In this document: positions 37,819 through 50,318 of the stretch, in pieces
Layout: the number at the start of each line of letters is the position of its first letter
How positions within the stretch are numbered: position 1 is the stretch's first letter
Assembly: GCA_033065855.1 (NCBI GenBank)
Contig: JAVXUO010002227.1
Location: 372,001-436,000, forward strand
From: Escallonia rubra
Lineage: Eukaryota; Streptophyta; Magnoliopsida; Escalloniales; Escalloniaceae
DNA length: 64,000 nucleotides
Reading direction: 5' to 3'
Position numbers and translations under genes: made by a program
The notes under the pieces: generated by a model
What the model saw: the letters and a program-made list of their open reading frames with translations, nothing else
What the model was told of the DNA's origin: nothing
Databases searched by the model: none

Positions 37819-39454
37819 TAATACTAAGCAAATCTAAATAAATAAAACCTTAAAAGTAAAAAAGAAAAGAAAATAATGAAAGCAGTTACAATGCAAAAGT
37901 CTAGTTATCGATATGTCTTGTATATTTATTCATTCTTTCTTAAACATAAATGAAAAGGCATAACTGAGTTTCTATTGTAACATATGTCTTGAACAGTACC
38001 TAAATCATATGTTAATACGAGCACTTAGATATTGAATGTAATAAGGTTATGTGCAGTTAAAAAAAAATATAACTTCAATTTTGTATAACAATTGGATCGA
38101 ATAGTAGGTTTGCAGATGGACAACTTTTCAAATAGGCACAAACCGAACCAAACCGACCAAATCAAACCGTTTAAACTGACTAAACTGAGCCGTCCAAACC
38201 GGTGGTTTTTGATTCAATTCAGTTCAAGATTTTTCAAACCGAGGGGTAATGGTTTGGTTTGTGATTTGACCCTCAAACCAAACCAAACCGTGCTGATCCT
38301 AACTAGCACTAGTAAATGACTTCTAAGGCGATCGCTAGATTGATGAGTTTCGCTAACTTCCATTAACCAGCTACTACCGTTGGGTATATTTGATGGCATT
38401 TACAGAGGCATTTCTAGAGACAAATTGTGGTGGCGCTAAAACTCTGCCTGTACCGATATTTAACAATCATAATTAACTACATTTTCTTCTAAATAATCAG
38501 TACAAAATTGGTTACTTTTATTTTTACTACTCTGTATTTAATAATTCTCACTACAAAGATTCGTAAAATAAAAAATACGGCATAAAATTACAAGTACATG
38601 AAGAAAAATCGGGCTAGGATCAAGCAGGTTTGGGCTGCTGGGTTTTGCCTGGGCCGAATCGGGGTAGAGTTCCGTTGACTTTTCAGCTTTTGTTTTTTGG
38701 GATACAAACCTTAAAGAACCCAACCCAACGCGACCCATACCATAAACAGTGCTAATCTCCATGTTAGTAGCTTGATCCACTAAGTAACACCTTTAAGATA
38801 TCCGGCTACAACAAAGTTGGTCATATAAAAATTACAGTTCTAATCGTAGCGAAAAAAAAATGTTGAAGATGGTCATTTTTTTGGTCGTAACATGATCAAG
38901 ACAGAGCTTGCTAGTATTTAAGACAATTTCAATATCATTTTTTTTTCCTCAAGCAAGTTCCTGTTAGATGGTGCTCTTGGTTCCTTTGTGTTCCATATCA
39001 ACTTTCCATGTTACGCATAAGAGAGGGTGTTTTTAATATATGAACTTGGAGATCATCTCCGCTCATTATCGATTGGTTTTGAGTTAGATGCTTTAGCATT
39101 GAGAGAAGGTGTGCATAGTTTTGGTTCTTTAGATATGGTTTGAAACCCTTAATTGAGCACTAACTGATTGGTAAAGAGACGAAACAACCAATCTTTGTAT
39201 TGAAACATATCGGAGTCGCAATAACTAATTCTACCAATAGATCTTTTTTAGCGCAATCAAATTCATCAACTAGATTCCTTTTTTGTTTCATGACGTTCCT
39301 GTCGTCGTCGTCATCTTTGTCACTGCCGAGTTCGATCAATTCTGGTGAATTTGCAATGATGGATAAAAGAAACAAGGAGAAGAGGAAGTTTGAATGCACA
39401 TTGAGGACTTAAGTGATATATTGTGTGTTTTTGTTCTACCCTTTAAAGAGAGGA

Positions 39455-39736
39455 GGGGAAGAAAGTGGGTCAGGAGATAGAAAATTGGTTAGTGGAGTAT
39501 TAAATATGGAGAGAGAGAGACAGAGAGATGACTAAAAAAGTATAAGAAAGTGGGCAAAGAGAGAAAAATGAGTTGATAGAGATTTAAATGTGGAGAGGGA
39601 AATAAAATTAAAAAAAAGTGTAAAAAAGGTAATATGTAAAAACACCTCCAGAATCTTTCTTAATTTGGAAATGAGCAATTTTTGTAGGACGGTCCAAAAA
39701 GAAAAGTTGATCAAATTATGTGGGACGGAAGGAGTA
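39455..39736. mobile_element. Stowaway-like (Tc1/mariner) MITE, one end clear
   Basis: The right end reads in reverse TACTCCTTCCGTCCCACATA from 39736, the well-known CTCCxTCCGTCCCA terminus of Stowaway-type MITEs next to a TA dinucleotide. The preceding text (GAGAGAGAGAC..., AAGGTAATATGTAAAAACAC, GTCCAAAAAGAAAAGTTGAT) is typical of such elements. The left terminus was not found, so the left coordinate is approximate. Confidence 0.6.
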
Positions 39737-40257
39737 TAAAAATGTATGTGTTCGATAGGGTGAATATGGATATTTTAAAGTGCGCGGGCGTGTCAACTCC
39801 TGAAGGGACCACGTGTGAAACACAATTCCCAAATGATTTAAATGGTATAGCGTTTGGGAAAGTGTTTCTATCTGACTTCTTTTAAACAATTTATGAGGAT
39901 TTGGAAATATCTTCAAAGTTATTTTGGCCTAATGTTTTAGGACTATTTAAGTGCTATTTATGTTACCGCTATTCTTACCTAATCTACTCCTTCTCTGATT
40001 AAATTAAGTATAATAATATCATGAATAAAGGCAGCTTACCTTCATAATGTTTGCAGTGAACAACTTTATAGAAATTATAACACACTGAATGTATAAAATA
40101 CCAATTCAGAGATTGAATATACTTTGGAGACTAATTAGATGAGATAAACCGTTGGCTTGATGGTCTTGACCTATCCTAAAATAAATCTGCTTTCTTAAGG
40201 TAAACGAAAGTCTCAAATAACATGAACTATGTAATAGTTTGTATTTGATGTTGAAGA

Positions 40258-40681
40258 GGAGTGAGATGCCGTTTGTGATTGATTCTTAAAAGTAAATTTT
40301 GATTAAATCAGAATCAGTTTTTAAAATCAGCTTTAATCCATTTTAAGCATAACAGATTAAAAGTTGTTGAAGCTGTTTTGATAAAAAGAGATTAAAGTAG
40401 GTTTAGTATAGCAAAATTACCATATAGTGTATTCAAACTGAAATTGAGTATTTAATGATATTTATATGTAAGGATAATTTGGCAAATTTTTTGGTCAAAC
40501 CCGATTCTCCAAAACTGATTAAATCTTAATCCAAGAAAATGAGGATTATGGATTTAATCAGTTTTGTGCACATTGAAGCAGATTTAATTAGTTTACTTTT
40601 TTTTGCCAAACAGTTCAAAATTGATTTAATCTAGATTTAATTAGGTTTGACCAATCTAGAATCAATCCCGAACACCCTCTA
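40258..40681. mobile_element. hAT-like MITE candidate
   Basis: The left arm (GCCGTTTGTGATTGATTCT) and the reversed right arm (AGAGGGTGTTCGGGATTGAT then TCT) form imperfect inverted termini, with further inverted GATTAAATC/GATTTAATC text inside. No target duplication is clear, so boundaries are approximate. Confidence 0.45.
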
Positions 40682-41433
40682 ATTGACATAACATTTATGA
40701 CTTTATTGCTGAGTTGTATCATTTAATCTCAGAGTGATCCAATTTGGAGCTGCCATGTATCTAGGCCTGCTTGATTTACCCATTTGCCCAAGCTATTGAT
40801 TGATCTAGTTTTACCACGTGATAGGGGTTGCACTAGGCCATATTTTACCTTCGTGATTAAGTTTTCATCCAGTGTTTGTCACGTTTTTCACAACTCCTCC
40901 ATTAACGACACGTACAGTTAAAACTTTAGGCCTTATGTGTGTGAGACATGTGTCTATCTGTTGTTCAGTTAGCCGTTGCTATCCTTGATTTGACAGTTTG
41001 ATTGACAGTCACCAACTTACTCGACTTGTGCTAGGATGAATTGAATCGACCTTAATGGAGACTTGTTGTCAGGTCGATCACTGGTTCCTTGATGACGTGG
41101 CATGCTTGATGCCCTTTTAGATGGATCAACCTTGCTAGGCCATTTTGTTATGATTTTACTTGGTGCAAATACTATGAAAAAAAACAACACTAGTTGTTAT
41201 GGCATCAAAACAGAATGTAATTTAGTCAGCATTATATGGAATATAAAACAAACATTTGCATTCGAGTTTTACCTTAATTAGAAAAGTGAAACAGGGGACA
41301 AGGGAACCGATGCCTTCACTTAAAGATAAATGCAACTAGAATTTATGGATGTACAAATCCTTTACATACAAATAACAGCTTTTTAAGGGCATATTGCATA
41401 GAAATAGAATTAGGCCAACCATACGAGTCAAGT

Positions 41434-41981
41434 GAGAAAATATTTAGTAGTTGTCTAATGTCACGTCATGTGCTTACGTGATGTTACACTACCACTTAAA
41501 TTAAGCCAACTAAGTAAAGGTAATAACTTGTAGGTCAAATGTTCATGTGGATGTTAATCCTTAAACATGGTTATAGAAAATTGAAACTAAAATTTTCACA
41601 AAATTTTAAATTGCCCACCCACATGAAATTAAAAAAACTGGAAAGCAAAAAAGAAAACATAAAACCTAGGTTACTTTCTCTCTCCCCTTTTTCGTCCAAA
41701 GCCGCCTGACTGCGTTCTGACAGCTGCCGCTGCTATTTCCCTCATCTAACGCCTGCGCCATCACCCCATCCTTTACTTTCGCATCTCCCGCCGCACCACC
41801 TTGATGAACCACCAGGCCGCGCCACCACGCTGCGCCACCAGAATTTCACCTCTTTCATCAATCTATCTACGGTATTGCCTGCCCACATGGAGGGTAGCTA
41901 TTTAGTTGGCATGATTTAAGTAGTAGTCTAACACAACGTAAGCAGATGACGTGGCGTTAAACAACCACCAAATATTTTCTC
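41434..41981. mobile_element. MULE-like element with about 80-bp inverted ends
   Basis: The left arm starts GAGAAAATATTTAGTAGTTG and the reversed right arm GAGAAAATATTTGGTGGTTG. Similarity continues about 80 bp through CACGTCAT(G/C)TGCTTACGT to GCCAACTAA. The 548-bp element has a GC-rich, CCACC-containing core (41700-41860). No 9-bp duplication is evident, so class is inferred from long TIRs and resemblance to the two better-supported MULEs in the window. Confidence 0.6.
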
Positions 41982-42175
41982 GAATATACGAGCTTCAAGA
42001 ATTCTGGAGTCGACTATGGTCCCCAGTTGCCACCCTCAATATTCGTCCTGTCGACATTTTTAAATGATTGAGATCATGCAATGTTTTATAGCTTAGACAA
42101 AATTTAAAATGCAGGGAATTATACCAAACATGTTCTCGGGAATGTTGAGGCCAATAGACACGAGAGTTGTCAATG

Positions 42176-42198
42176 TCACACACACACACACACACACA
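42176..42198. repeat. (CA)n microsatellite
   Basis: About eleven CA dinucleotides. Confidence 0.9.
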
Positions 42199-43118
42199 TA
42201 GAGACGTTACGGACGTACAAACAAACATTTACCTTGTTGCATTACATATGTCAGCATGTACCACAAAAAAAAATTACATATGTCAGCAGCAATAGAATAT
42301 GCATTACTTACCCTCGGCCTCGAGTTGCAAGCTGTGGAGTGGACTGTCTATTCTGGCATTTCTGGGTTCGTTCAGATGACAAACTTGCTCACAGTAAATG
42401 GGTCCATGTTTGCTCTTCCTTTTTCACCACAAAACAAAAGCAGACGCTTTCTTTGTACAGTCAGCCCCCACACAACCTGACCACCCAATTTTGCCTTTTG
42501 TCACCTTCTCCTTAGTATAATTAAGCACCATCTATCTACATACAAATGTACCCCCCAAATCCACTTCATATCCTCCTTCAACCACTTTTCCGTGTGGGTT
42601 CCAAATGCCACTCACATAGTGGTACTGTGGTTTATTTTGTTAAGAAAAAGGTTCGAAAGTTGGACAGGTCCTAGAGGATGCGCTTTGACGTAACGATAAG
42701 GTTACTCTACGGTTTGTATACAGACTCCACCAGAATCAAGTAAAAGTAGGATGCATAAAGCTTTTCCCGACATCTATAATTCTCGCTTCGTTGCTTCTAA
42801 GCCAATTTGTGTGCATATATACATCATGCGTGCCTCCGCGCTGGTAAGATCGAGTAACTTGTAGAAGCTTCTTCGAACTATAGAAGAAGGAAAAGATTGA
42901 ACGGAAAATTTAGCAAATTATAGCCTCTTTATATTACGAAATAGTCTTTGAATAATCAAAATGCAAGATTCTTGTATATTACATGACATTGTACACATTA
43001 GTTTAGCTTGTCTTGCATCTTGACCATTCAATAGAACGATCATGACATGCACTTGTAAGAGCGTGACTATTACAACTACACAATAGTAAATTTGTACACT
43101 GAACTTGGAACATCAACC

Positions 43119-44492
43119 TCAACGCTTAGCCGGAGTTAACACCGGAGATAGATAGACCTGGCTCTGAACCACCGTCTTACCGACTTTAAACCCCGGAACA
43201 ACCGTGAACGCCACCTTCAAACCACCCTCCGCCGCCGCAAACATCTCGTCCCTCACGCTCTCCATGTACACCTCCGAAAACCTAGCACCCCTCCCCACCT
43301 GAAAAACGCTCACGTCTTCCTCAAAAGAGAACCCCAGACAATGCATAAGCCAAACCCTCCTCCCCATTTCAGCAAAAGCCTTGAAGAACTCGGTTTCCGG
43401 GTACTCCCACGCACTGATTTTCTTCCTCTGGTTCAGATTCCCCGAGAACGATGCCTCCATTTTCGGGTGAACCAGACGCAAGTACTTGCCACGAGTGAAC
43501 TTTCCAAATGTAGAATGCGGATTCTGCTTTAGATACTTGACCGGATTCACAGATTTTAACTTCTTGAACCGATCAAAGTGCAATACGCGGCGGCTGTGAT
43601 CATCATGATCTGCTGAACTTGAAGCCTCGTTTGGTAGAGAGAAGTTTGGAGAAGAAAACCCATCAAACATTTCGTGACAAACAAATGATTCGAACACAAA
43701 ACACCTGTCGTTGGGATTTTGGAAATGTACATCAGGCTGAATGGAATTTGAAGCAGTGTCAATATCCCACTTTGCAGCTTCCATTTCTTTAATTAACAGC
43801 TTCACAAAGTTCCTTACGGATCTAATGGCGTAATGCAGCACCGTGATGAAATCCTCAGGATTCGAAGAAGATAGCTTCACATTGTCAAGAATGGAAAAGC
43901 ACCCACTTGAGTTTAGCTTATTTTCGGTGGACTTGTTGTATGAGATAATTTCGTTGAGCTCTTTCTGGAGAGAGGAAATTTGGGCTTCTTTGGCGTCTAT
44001 CTCGCTTTCCAATTTCTTCCTGTTGATTTCGTACATCTTGATGAGGCTCTGTTGCTCTTGAATTTCCGATAGCAACAGAGTGACGTGAGGGGGAGATGGA
44101 TCCACTTGTTTTCTCAAGAAACTGTGCTTTAGCTGTGAGAGTGTCTTTAGTTCGTCCACCACAGCTTGGTCTGCGACTTGAATGGCGTCGCCATTGTAAG
44201 GAGACTGTGCCATTTGGAGCTCGGCATAAGCAGCTTTCAGTACAGAGATTGTGGCAAAAAGTTTGGCAACGAAGGCCTCAACGGCTGCTCTGTTCTTGGC
44301 CTTCTCATTCTCACATTGGTGTGGAGATCCATGATCTGGGTCACCATTCTTTGGTTTTTCTTGGGGGATTAGTAGGCAGAATTTGTTGTTTGAGAGGGAT
44401 TTGGTGGCTGTTTTGAGGTGGATGATATTGTGGCATTTTTTCGACAATTTGCTCTTGGTTGGCGCTGAAGGGGGTTTGATTGAGTCCATCAA
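43119..44492 (-). CDS. DUF641 protein, GIL1/IRKI family
   Basis: A single uninterrupted frame of 457 residues. The N-terminal third carries the plant-specific DUF641 signature: AAVEAFVAKLFATISVLKAA, then AELQMAQSPYNGDAIQVADQ and VVDELKTLSQLKHSFLRKQ, followed by a coiled-coil stretch (about 130-190; SEIQEQQSLIKMYEINRKKL, KEAQISSLQKELNE). The C-terminus has the family's conserved SVRDEMF and VVPGFKVGKTVVQSQVYL blocks. Arabidopsis relatives include GRAVITROPIC IN THE LIGHT 1 and the IRK-interacting protein, plant proteins linked to light-dependent gravitropism and receptor-kinase binding; which subgroup this belongs to is not settled. Start taken at the first of two adjacent Met codons; no intron is needed. 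A GA-rich tract at 44570-44645 lies just upstream and could be its leader. The gene looks intact. Confidence 0.92.
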   Translation of the reverse strand: MMDSIKPPSAPTKSKLSKKCHNIIHLKTATKSLSNNKFCLLIPQEKPKNGDPDHGSPHQCENEKAKNRAAVEAFVAKLFATISVLKAAYAELQMAQSPYNGDAIQVADQAVVDELKTLSQLKHSFLRKQVDPSPPHVTLLLSEIQEQQSLIKMYEINRKKLESEIDAKEAQISSLQKELNEIISYNKSTENKLNSSGCFSILDNVKLSSSNPEDFITVLHYAIRSVRNFVKLLIKEMEAAKWDIDTASNSIQPDVHFQNPNDRCFVFESFVCHEMFDGFSSPNFSLPNEASSSADHDDHSRRVLHFDRFKKLKSVNPVKYLKQNPHSTFGKFTRGKYLRLVHPKMEASFSGNLNQRKKISAWEYPETEFFKAFAEMGRRVWLMHCLGFSFEEDVSVFQVGRGARFSEVYMESVRDEMFAAAEGGLKVAFTVVPGFKVGKTVVQSQVYLSPVLTPAKR

Positions 44493-44569
44493 TTTGGAGT
44501 ACGTGTGGGAAACAAAAAATTAGAGCGATTTGAAGAGAATGGTTGGGGACCTGAAGTGAAGTGGGTTTT

Positions 44570-44645
44570 GGAGGAGGAGAGAGAAAATGGTGGCTATGAA
44601 AATTGAAGCAGATTGGCTTAGAAGGAGGAGAGAGAGAGAGAGCGG
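44570..44645. promoter_or_regulatory. GA-rich leader/core-promoter tract of the DUF641 gene
   Basis: Two GGAGGAGAGAGA blocks, 50 bp apart and each followed by a TGGCTATG(A/G)A-like copy, lie 80-150 bp upstream of the minus-strand start codon. Such CT/GA tracts are frequent in plant 5' UTRs. No TATA box was assigned. Confidence 0.35.
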
Positions 44646-45086
44646 TGGCTATGGAGACTTTGGAGAAAAAGGGAGGGGTTTTGAGATAGAAAAGGAGCCA
44701 CCCTCCTTTTGACCCTAGGGGTTCAGGCCGGAGATAGAGATGGGTAAAGCAGGATCTAAAGCGCGGGAAAGAATGATAAGAATGGTTTCGGCGAACGGTG
44801 ATATATCGATATATATGATATGGTGGAAGTAAAATTTGAATAGCTCGAAATCGATTGTTCCAACCATATAAAATTGTTAGACATGTTATAAAACCACTTT
44901 AGGTTTTTCTTAGTCTTTCCTTTTATCACTTGAATCATTCCTGATCCTAGTCTTAAATGTTCGGAAACCAACTATCGAAGCTTATTCAATTTTTGTTCTG
45001 AATGTGCATACGAGAGTGCATACATGTAGTATCAAAGTATAGAGGAATTGTGTTTGTCGGGCCTGTGGTTCTCTCTACTCTACGTG

Positions 45087-45714
45087 GGGTGAATCCAAAG
45101 AGTTCTGCGACGGGTGTGGGCATGTTTTCTATTGTTGATTGAGAGATGGTATCTTAATATCGTCTTAAAGTTGTAAACGGTCTTCTAGTTGATGAAGCTT
45201 GATTGGCGAAATAGAAGGGAATGGTGCCTCCTTCATTAGTATCACATCACTAATGGTCACATTCGATACAAGCTTGCTAATCGTATAAAGGTGGAACAAA
45301 AATTCAACGTGTGGTCCACTTATCAGTAGCGGGTGAGATCCTATTTTTATCATATTGACTATCGCTATAGGCTAAGTCGTTAAGGCTACGCATTTTTTAT
45401 GGGTGAATCCAAAGAGTTCTGCGACGGGTGTGGACATGTTTTCTATTGTTGATTGAGAGATGGTATCTTGGTATCGTCTTAAAGTTGTAAACGGTCTTCT
45501 AGTTGATGAAGCTTGATTGGCGAAATAAAAGGGAATGGTGCCTCCTTCATTAGTATCACATCATTAATGGTCGCATTCGATAGAAGCTTACTAATCGTAT
45601 AAGGTGGAACAAAAATTCAACATGTGGTCCACTTACCAGTAGCGGGTGAGATCCTATTTTTATCATATTGACTAACGCTACAGGCTAAGTTGTTAAGGCT
45701 ACACATTTTTTATA
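45087..45714. repeat. Tandem duplication, 314-bp unit
   Basis: Two copies of a unit starting GGGTGAATCCAAAGAGTTCT, at 45087 and 45401, differ by only a few substitutions and one or two single-base indels. No coding potential is seen. Confidence 0.9.
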
Positions 45715-45719
45715 AGTGA

Positions 45720-48700
45720 GGTGAGGACTCTACGCCTAAGAGTTAGTATTCTCGAGCATTCTAGCCATTCATTCTTCCCTATTGTTTGTGTCACTCATGC
45801 ATGCAACAATAGTATATATCAAGCAGAATAAGTGAATACATATCAGCTTGCTAAAATTCGAAGCAAAATATCATATCAATAGTAAAAAAATCATTCAAGA
45901 AAAAGCATACTCTTGAATGTGTAGGCCCGATTTGGACGGGTATTGGAATGCAAGAAATGACTTTAACTGATTATGTATGATTGTATGGCTTCTGACTCTA
46001 TTGATCGCTACCATTTAGAATTGTGAAATAAGAAGCGATTCATGCGTTAGAAGAAAGATAGGGGAGACAGGGAGTTATTTTTACTACATATTCGATGGAC
46101 TTGGATAGTCGGGACAACCGATCACGACCCGCCGGAGCAAACCAGATACAACTCAAAATTATTTAAGTAGAATATGAATCATATACATGATCAATAAGCT
46201 GCCTGGGGTAATAAATTATTCTCTTAAATAAGAGTTTGCAAGACTGTACCCATCAGAATTATAATTCATAGAATATGGAGTCTATGATGAGTCGATGGGG
46301 AACATCTTTGATTCTACGACTCTCAATTCCAAGTTAAAAAACATAAAAAGCATTACCTAGTTTTTATATTCTTAAAGAAAAAAAAGTGCAACCTAACCCT
46401 GCAATTATTTTAGGTAAAGTAAAATCAATGCCCTTTGATCGTTAAAAACTTTAAAAGTGTCATTACTTACCCTTTTCCGTAACAAAGAAGCATGAATTTA
46501 ACAAAAAGGAATGTGTATTTAACCTCACTCTTGCTCTAATGGAGAGTAATTTATGAGCAAACGCCAGAGTGCTCCAGCGCTAATCTCTAAGATATGCAAA
46601 GATAGAGAGCGTCGTACATGAAATTACATCATAACGTGGAGCATTAGGTGTAGTATGGTGAAAATATTTCGAAGGCACGTGATTAATTGGTACCAAAATG
46701 AAAAACAAATAAATTGATTTTCTTGGTACGATAGCACATCAGATGTAGCTTATAGTGTGCAGTTAAGTTTCGCAATCTTGTTGCAAAAGAATTTATGTAA
46801 GTGTGTACAAGTTAAAAATGGCAACAACTCTTAACTTAAGATGGTTATCGGCCATGAAACTCTCGATGCAGGTGAATCTGAAAGTGATTGAATCTCGGCA
46901 ATTTATGTATCATGTTAGCGTACGAGATATCCCCTTGATAGACGAGACCTCAACAGACACTTGGTTGGCATATGAGAGTGCGCTCTTGACCAATGCATGT
47001 AAGAATTAATAAACTTGGAGAACGCATGTGCGAACTGGTTTAAACCTCTCTGGAGCTATTAGCCTGGCCTCGATTTGTAGAACACAACAGTTTGCACAAA
47101 ACTTTGACCGGCTTTCGTACCTAGCACCAAGTGAATTTAGTAACAAATTAGCATTTTTCACTAAAAGTGTTGTGATGCTATTGTTAAAACATAGAGCGAC
47201 AATCTTTTATCATTAAAGTACATTTAGCGATATTTTTCTATCACAACAAAGATCCTAGTCTATCTTACGAGCAAATATTGCATATTTTATACTATTAAAT
47301 CCGATCGCCTAGGACCATGGAGTTTGAAGGGGTTGATGTAAGCAGTACCAAACATAACGTTTAATATTAAATTCGACAGACGACCGAGAGCCAACCCAAC
47401 GATTACATTACTTGATTCAATGATCTCGTACCACCTAATATTTTTTTTGTGTGCACCGAGCTATTATTTTACTTCTTTTTACTGAAGAAAGGTTTAAACC
47501 TCAGATGCAGTAAAGAGGAGCCAACCTCCTGTATTTAAGAAACCATACCACTTGAAGAACTGCAACAAAATGATGTGTCGGGCCTTGAAACTAGCAAGGA
47601 CGTGAAGGTAGCCGCTTCTGTGCTTCTTCGTTTCACACTTGATGATGCAGACAACAGACGGGCGTGAAGCTCGAGATGTTAACAACTACTGGAAATACCT
47701 CGTCATATTGTTGCCTTCATATTCCTATTCTAAGCCAAAACAAGATGAAACTTCGAGGTTTAGAAGTCTCTTTTTGATACCAACAGCTTGGGGTTTTCTA
47801 CACATGATACCAGCTTCTTATAAGAAAATGTTGGGCTTAATAAGAATAATCTGTAAATTAGTATCAGGAATAAAAAGAAACCGTAGTCGCTCAAAAGATA
47901 TACTTTACTGCAGTTTTTTGCAGCTACTTTAGTCGCTCAAAAGATAATTATCTTTGAACGACAAAATAAAGCGTTGGCAGGCATTTCTAGACTCGCATTA
48001 AGAGAAAGAGGAAAATTCGAGACAATGATTCTCTTAGCATCCGAATGTATATACAAGATGAAATCCAACTTAACTTTTTATCTACATTCTGTGAGACAGA
48101 TACAACTCCTGCCTAAACTTAACAGAGACCGCAAAAAAATATAAGTAAAACGTAACTATTGTGAAGTCCGCGAATTGAAAACCCAATACGTTTATAAATC
48201 ATTCGAAGTTGCTAATAACGGAATCTACATTGTAAAGCAAGTAAACTTTGAAACACGTTATGCTGCATGAATCGCACCGTATATTCTTGTTTTTACCGTT
48301 TGATCAACAAAAGATATTAGTACTTAGTAAGTAAGATATATTGTCAAATTATCAAAGATTTGTAGTTTTATTGGCCCTGCAATCAACTCTAAATTATTCT
48401 AAAGCACAGTTATTCTTATAGTACATAAATGAGTTGTTTAAAATTCACTATATTTAGTCATTTTCTAGTACCTATTAATTATTTTAAAGTGATTTTTATA
48501 CATTTAGTCGTACACTCATAGCTGAAGGTGGCCACTGGGATGAGGTGTGCACAGGAAACTCTGAATCAAAAGATGCACATTGATTGAAAGTTCAAACTGT
48601 ACAAGAGAAGAAAGGGAGACATGTGACAGAAGAAAAAGGTGATGAGTTGATTCATAAATTTGGAATGATTCGAGTGAACTGCCTGAGAGATATTGTCAGT

Positions 48701-49670
48701 GTGATTGGTCCAAGCCGGATAATGACCACATAATTGTCAATTTCTGGTCAGAGTTAAGGTCCACACCACCCCTATATTTTAGCTGGTTTTGTTTTGTTTT
48801 TTTTTTTGATGGGCTTCCCCTTTGTTCCACGTGATTACTGTGCCATGTAAATAAATTTTTTTTTGGTAATTAAAAGGCTGGATCGCAAGACTCTAATTTA
48901 ACCAGTATGAAGTATTGCGCCTCGGAGAGCTACAAGGCTGTCACATACATCTGAGCCCCTAATTCCCACACCTATGTCAGGGCTGAAGCGCACAAGGATC
49001 CGTACAATGTAAATAAACTTGATTAATGTTATTGTGCCCTTTGAGGTTGGACATAATTGTACATAATTTTATGGACTTTCGAGATCTTAGATACGAGATT
49101 AACATTTTAAAGATTCATAACACATATCCTTTTGTAATAACATTATTTATATTTTATACGTTGTTTTCACTTATGTTCGTGTTATGTTCTGTATTTTGAA
49201 AAAATCAACACAGCCCCTTCGTACTTTACCCTAATAGTCCTTTGTGTTTTACCAGATCAATCTTCAACACCCCCACAACCCCCTCTTAACCCATATTACT
49301 GTGCACCCCCCACCCCTACCACCATACACTACCTCTTCACCCTATTCATCAGAATCTCTCTTTGTTTAGATTCTACTTCAATGAATTTGGTTGTTTCCTT
49401 TTTATTTTTCTTTTGTTTGTTTGTTTGTATTTTTCTTTTTGTCTGCTTAGTTGGCGGAGGAGGATGGGAGCTTCCACGTTGACACTGACGTGGCGCTCGA
49501 CCGATAGGTTTCGGAGGTGGAACGTGGCACATGCCTTCATGTCTATCTGATTGGTCGCTGCATATATGTGCTTGTTTACAGAGCTATGTGTGCGCGCGTG
49601 CCCCCGTGCGCGCGTGTGTGTGCAAGTCTGTGCAAATTTGTGCGTGCGTGTGTCCATGTGTATTGGTTGC
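45720..49670. other. Intergenic, no gene recognised
   Basis: AT-rich DNA with scattered short frames (for example 46803-47009, 47494-47685, 47639-47932), none with a recognised domain. Near 47140-47240 there is a CACTAAAAGTG...ACATTTAGCGA stretch like the short motifs seen in the Helitron interior. A GT-rich stretch lies at about 49585-49660. Confidence 0.4.
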
Positions 49671-49675
49671 GACCA

Positions 49676-50318
49676 GTGTTATCAAAGGCGCGCCTAAGCG
49701 CAAGGCGCACTCCTTGCGCCTCGCCTAGGCGCCGGTGATGGAGGCTAAAAAAACCCAAAAATTCTAATGTTTTATTTTTGCATCGTGACATCATCTCAAC
49801 CGTTCATTATTGTTGATTCTTTGTTTCATAACATAATAAATCAATATTTAAACCATAAAAATACCTAAAATTTCAAATCCCTAATCAATCGATTCTCTTA
49901 TTATTGTTCATTATGCTAGCGTCTCGTCTCCAATTGTTACTCTCTTTTAAGTAAATCTACTCATTCACTTCACCTTGTAGATGAAGAAGATGAAATTGAA
50001 GAGGAATCTCAACTACACTTGGGAGCCTATGATTTCCTTTTGAGAAAAATATTATTGCCTTAACCCTAACTAATAATGAGGATGACGTTGTCATATTGAC
50101 TCAGGAGAAAGGACTTCTCATTGGATTTGAAATTTTTTCTAGTGTTAAAAATTTGTTAAATTGTCATGTCCTGAATTATTTTACGTGATTTTTATTAGTT
50201 TAATGCTCTGATATCTATTTATTTTTATTTTGCGTCTCACTTCGAAAAGGCGGGCGCTTGCTCCTAAGGTTTTTTAAGTTCGTTTTTCTCTAAGTGCGCC
50301 TTCGACTTTAATAACTAT
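49676..50318. mobile_element. TGTTATCAAAGGCGCGCC-type element (class uncertain)
   Basis: The left end GTGTTATCAAAGGCGCGCCT and the reversed right end ATAGTTATTAAAGTCGAAGG lead into AGGCGC(A/C)-rich inverted ends on an AT-rich body. The AAGGCGCGCCTAxGCGC terminus is one I recognise as common in angiosperm intergenic DNA. No target duplication is seen. Confidence 0.45.

Larger units (their letters stand above)
31049..38301. mobile_element. hAT-like MITE, interrupted by a Helitron
   Basis: Ends are TAGAAGTGAGCACC (left) and, in reverse from the right, TAGGATCAGCACGG, matching the TAGGGxTGAGCA-type termini of plant hAT MITEs. Both sides carry the identical 8-bp duplication ACTAGCAC (31041-31048 and 38302-38309). 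Both arms are rich in AACCGAACCG / CGGTTTGGTT text. Removing the Helitron (31285-37818) leaves 719 bp with no coding capacity. Confidence 0.8.
38310..41430. other. Intergenic with MITEs, no gene recognised
   Basis: Apart from the two MITE candidates listed separately, no gene or RNA is evident. A 79-residue minus-strand frame (39160-39399) has a hydrophobic start and an Asp run but no recognised domain. Confidence 0.4.

Noticed and set aside
39160..39399. 79-residue minus-strand frame with a hydrophobic N-terminus and an Asp run
   Set aside because: No domain, no splice or promoter context, and composition typical of chance frames here.
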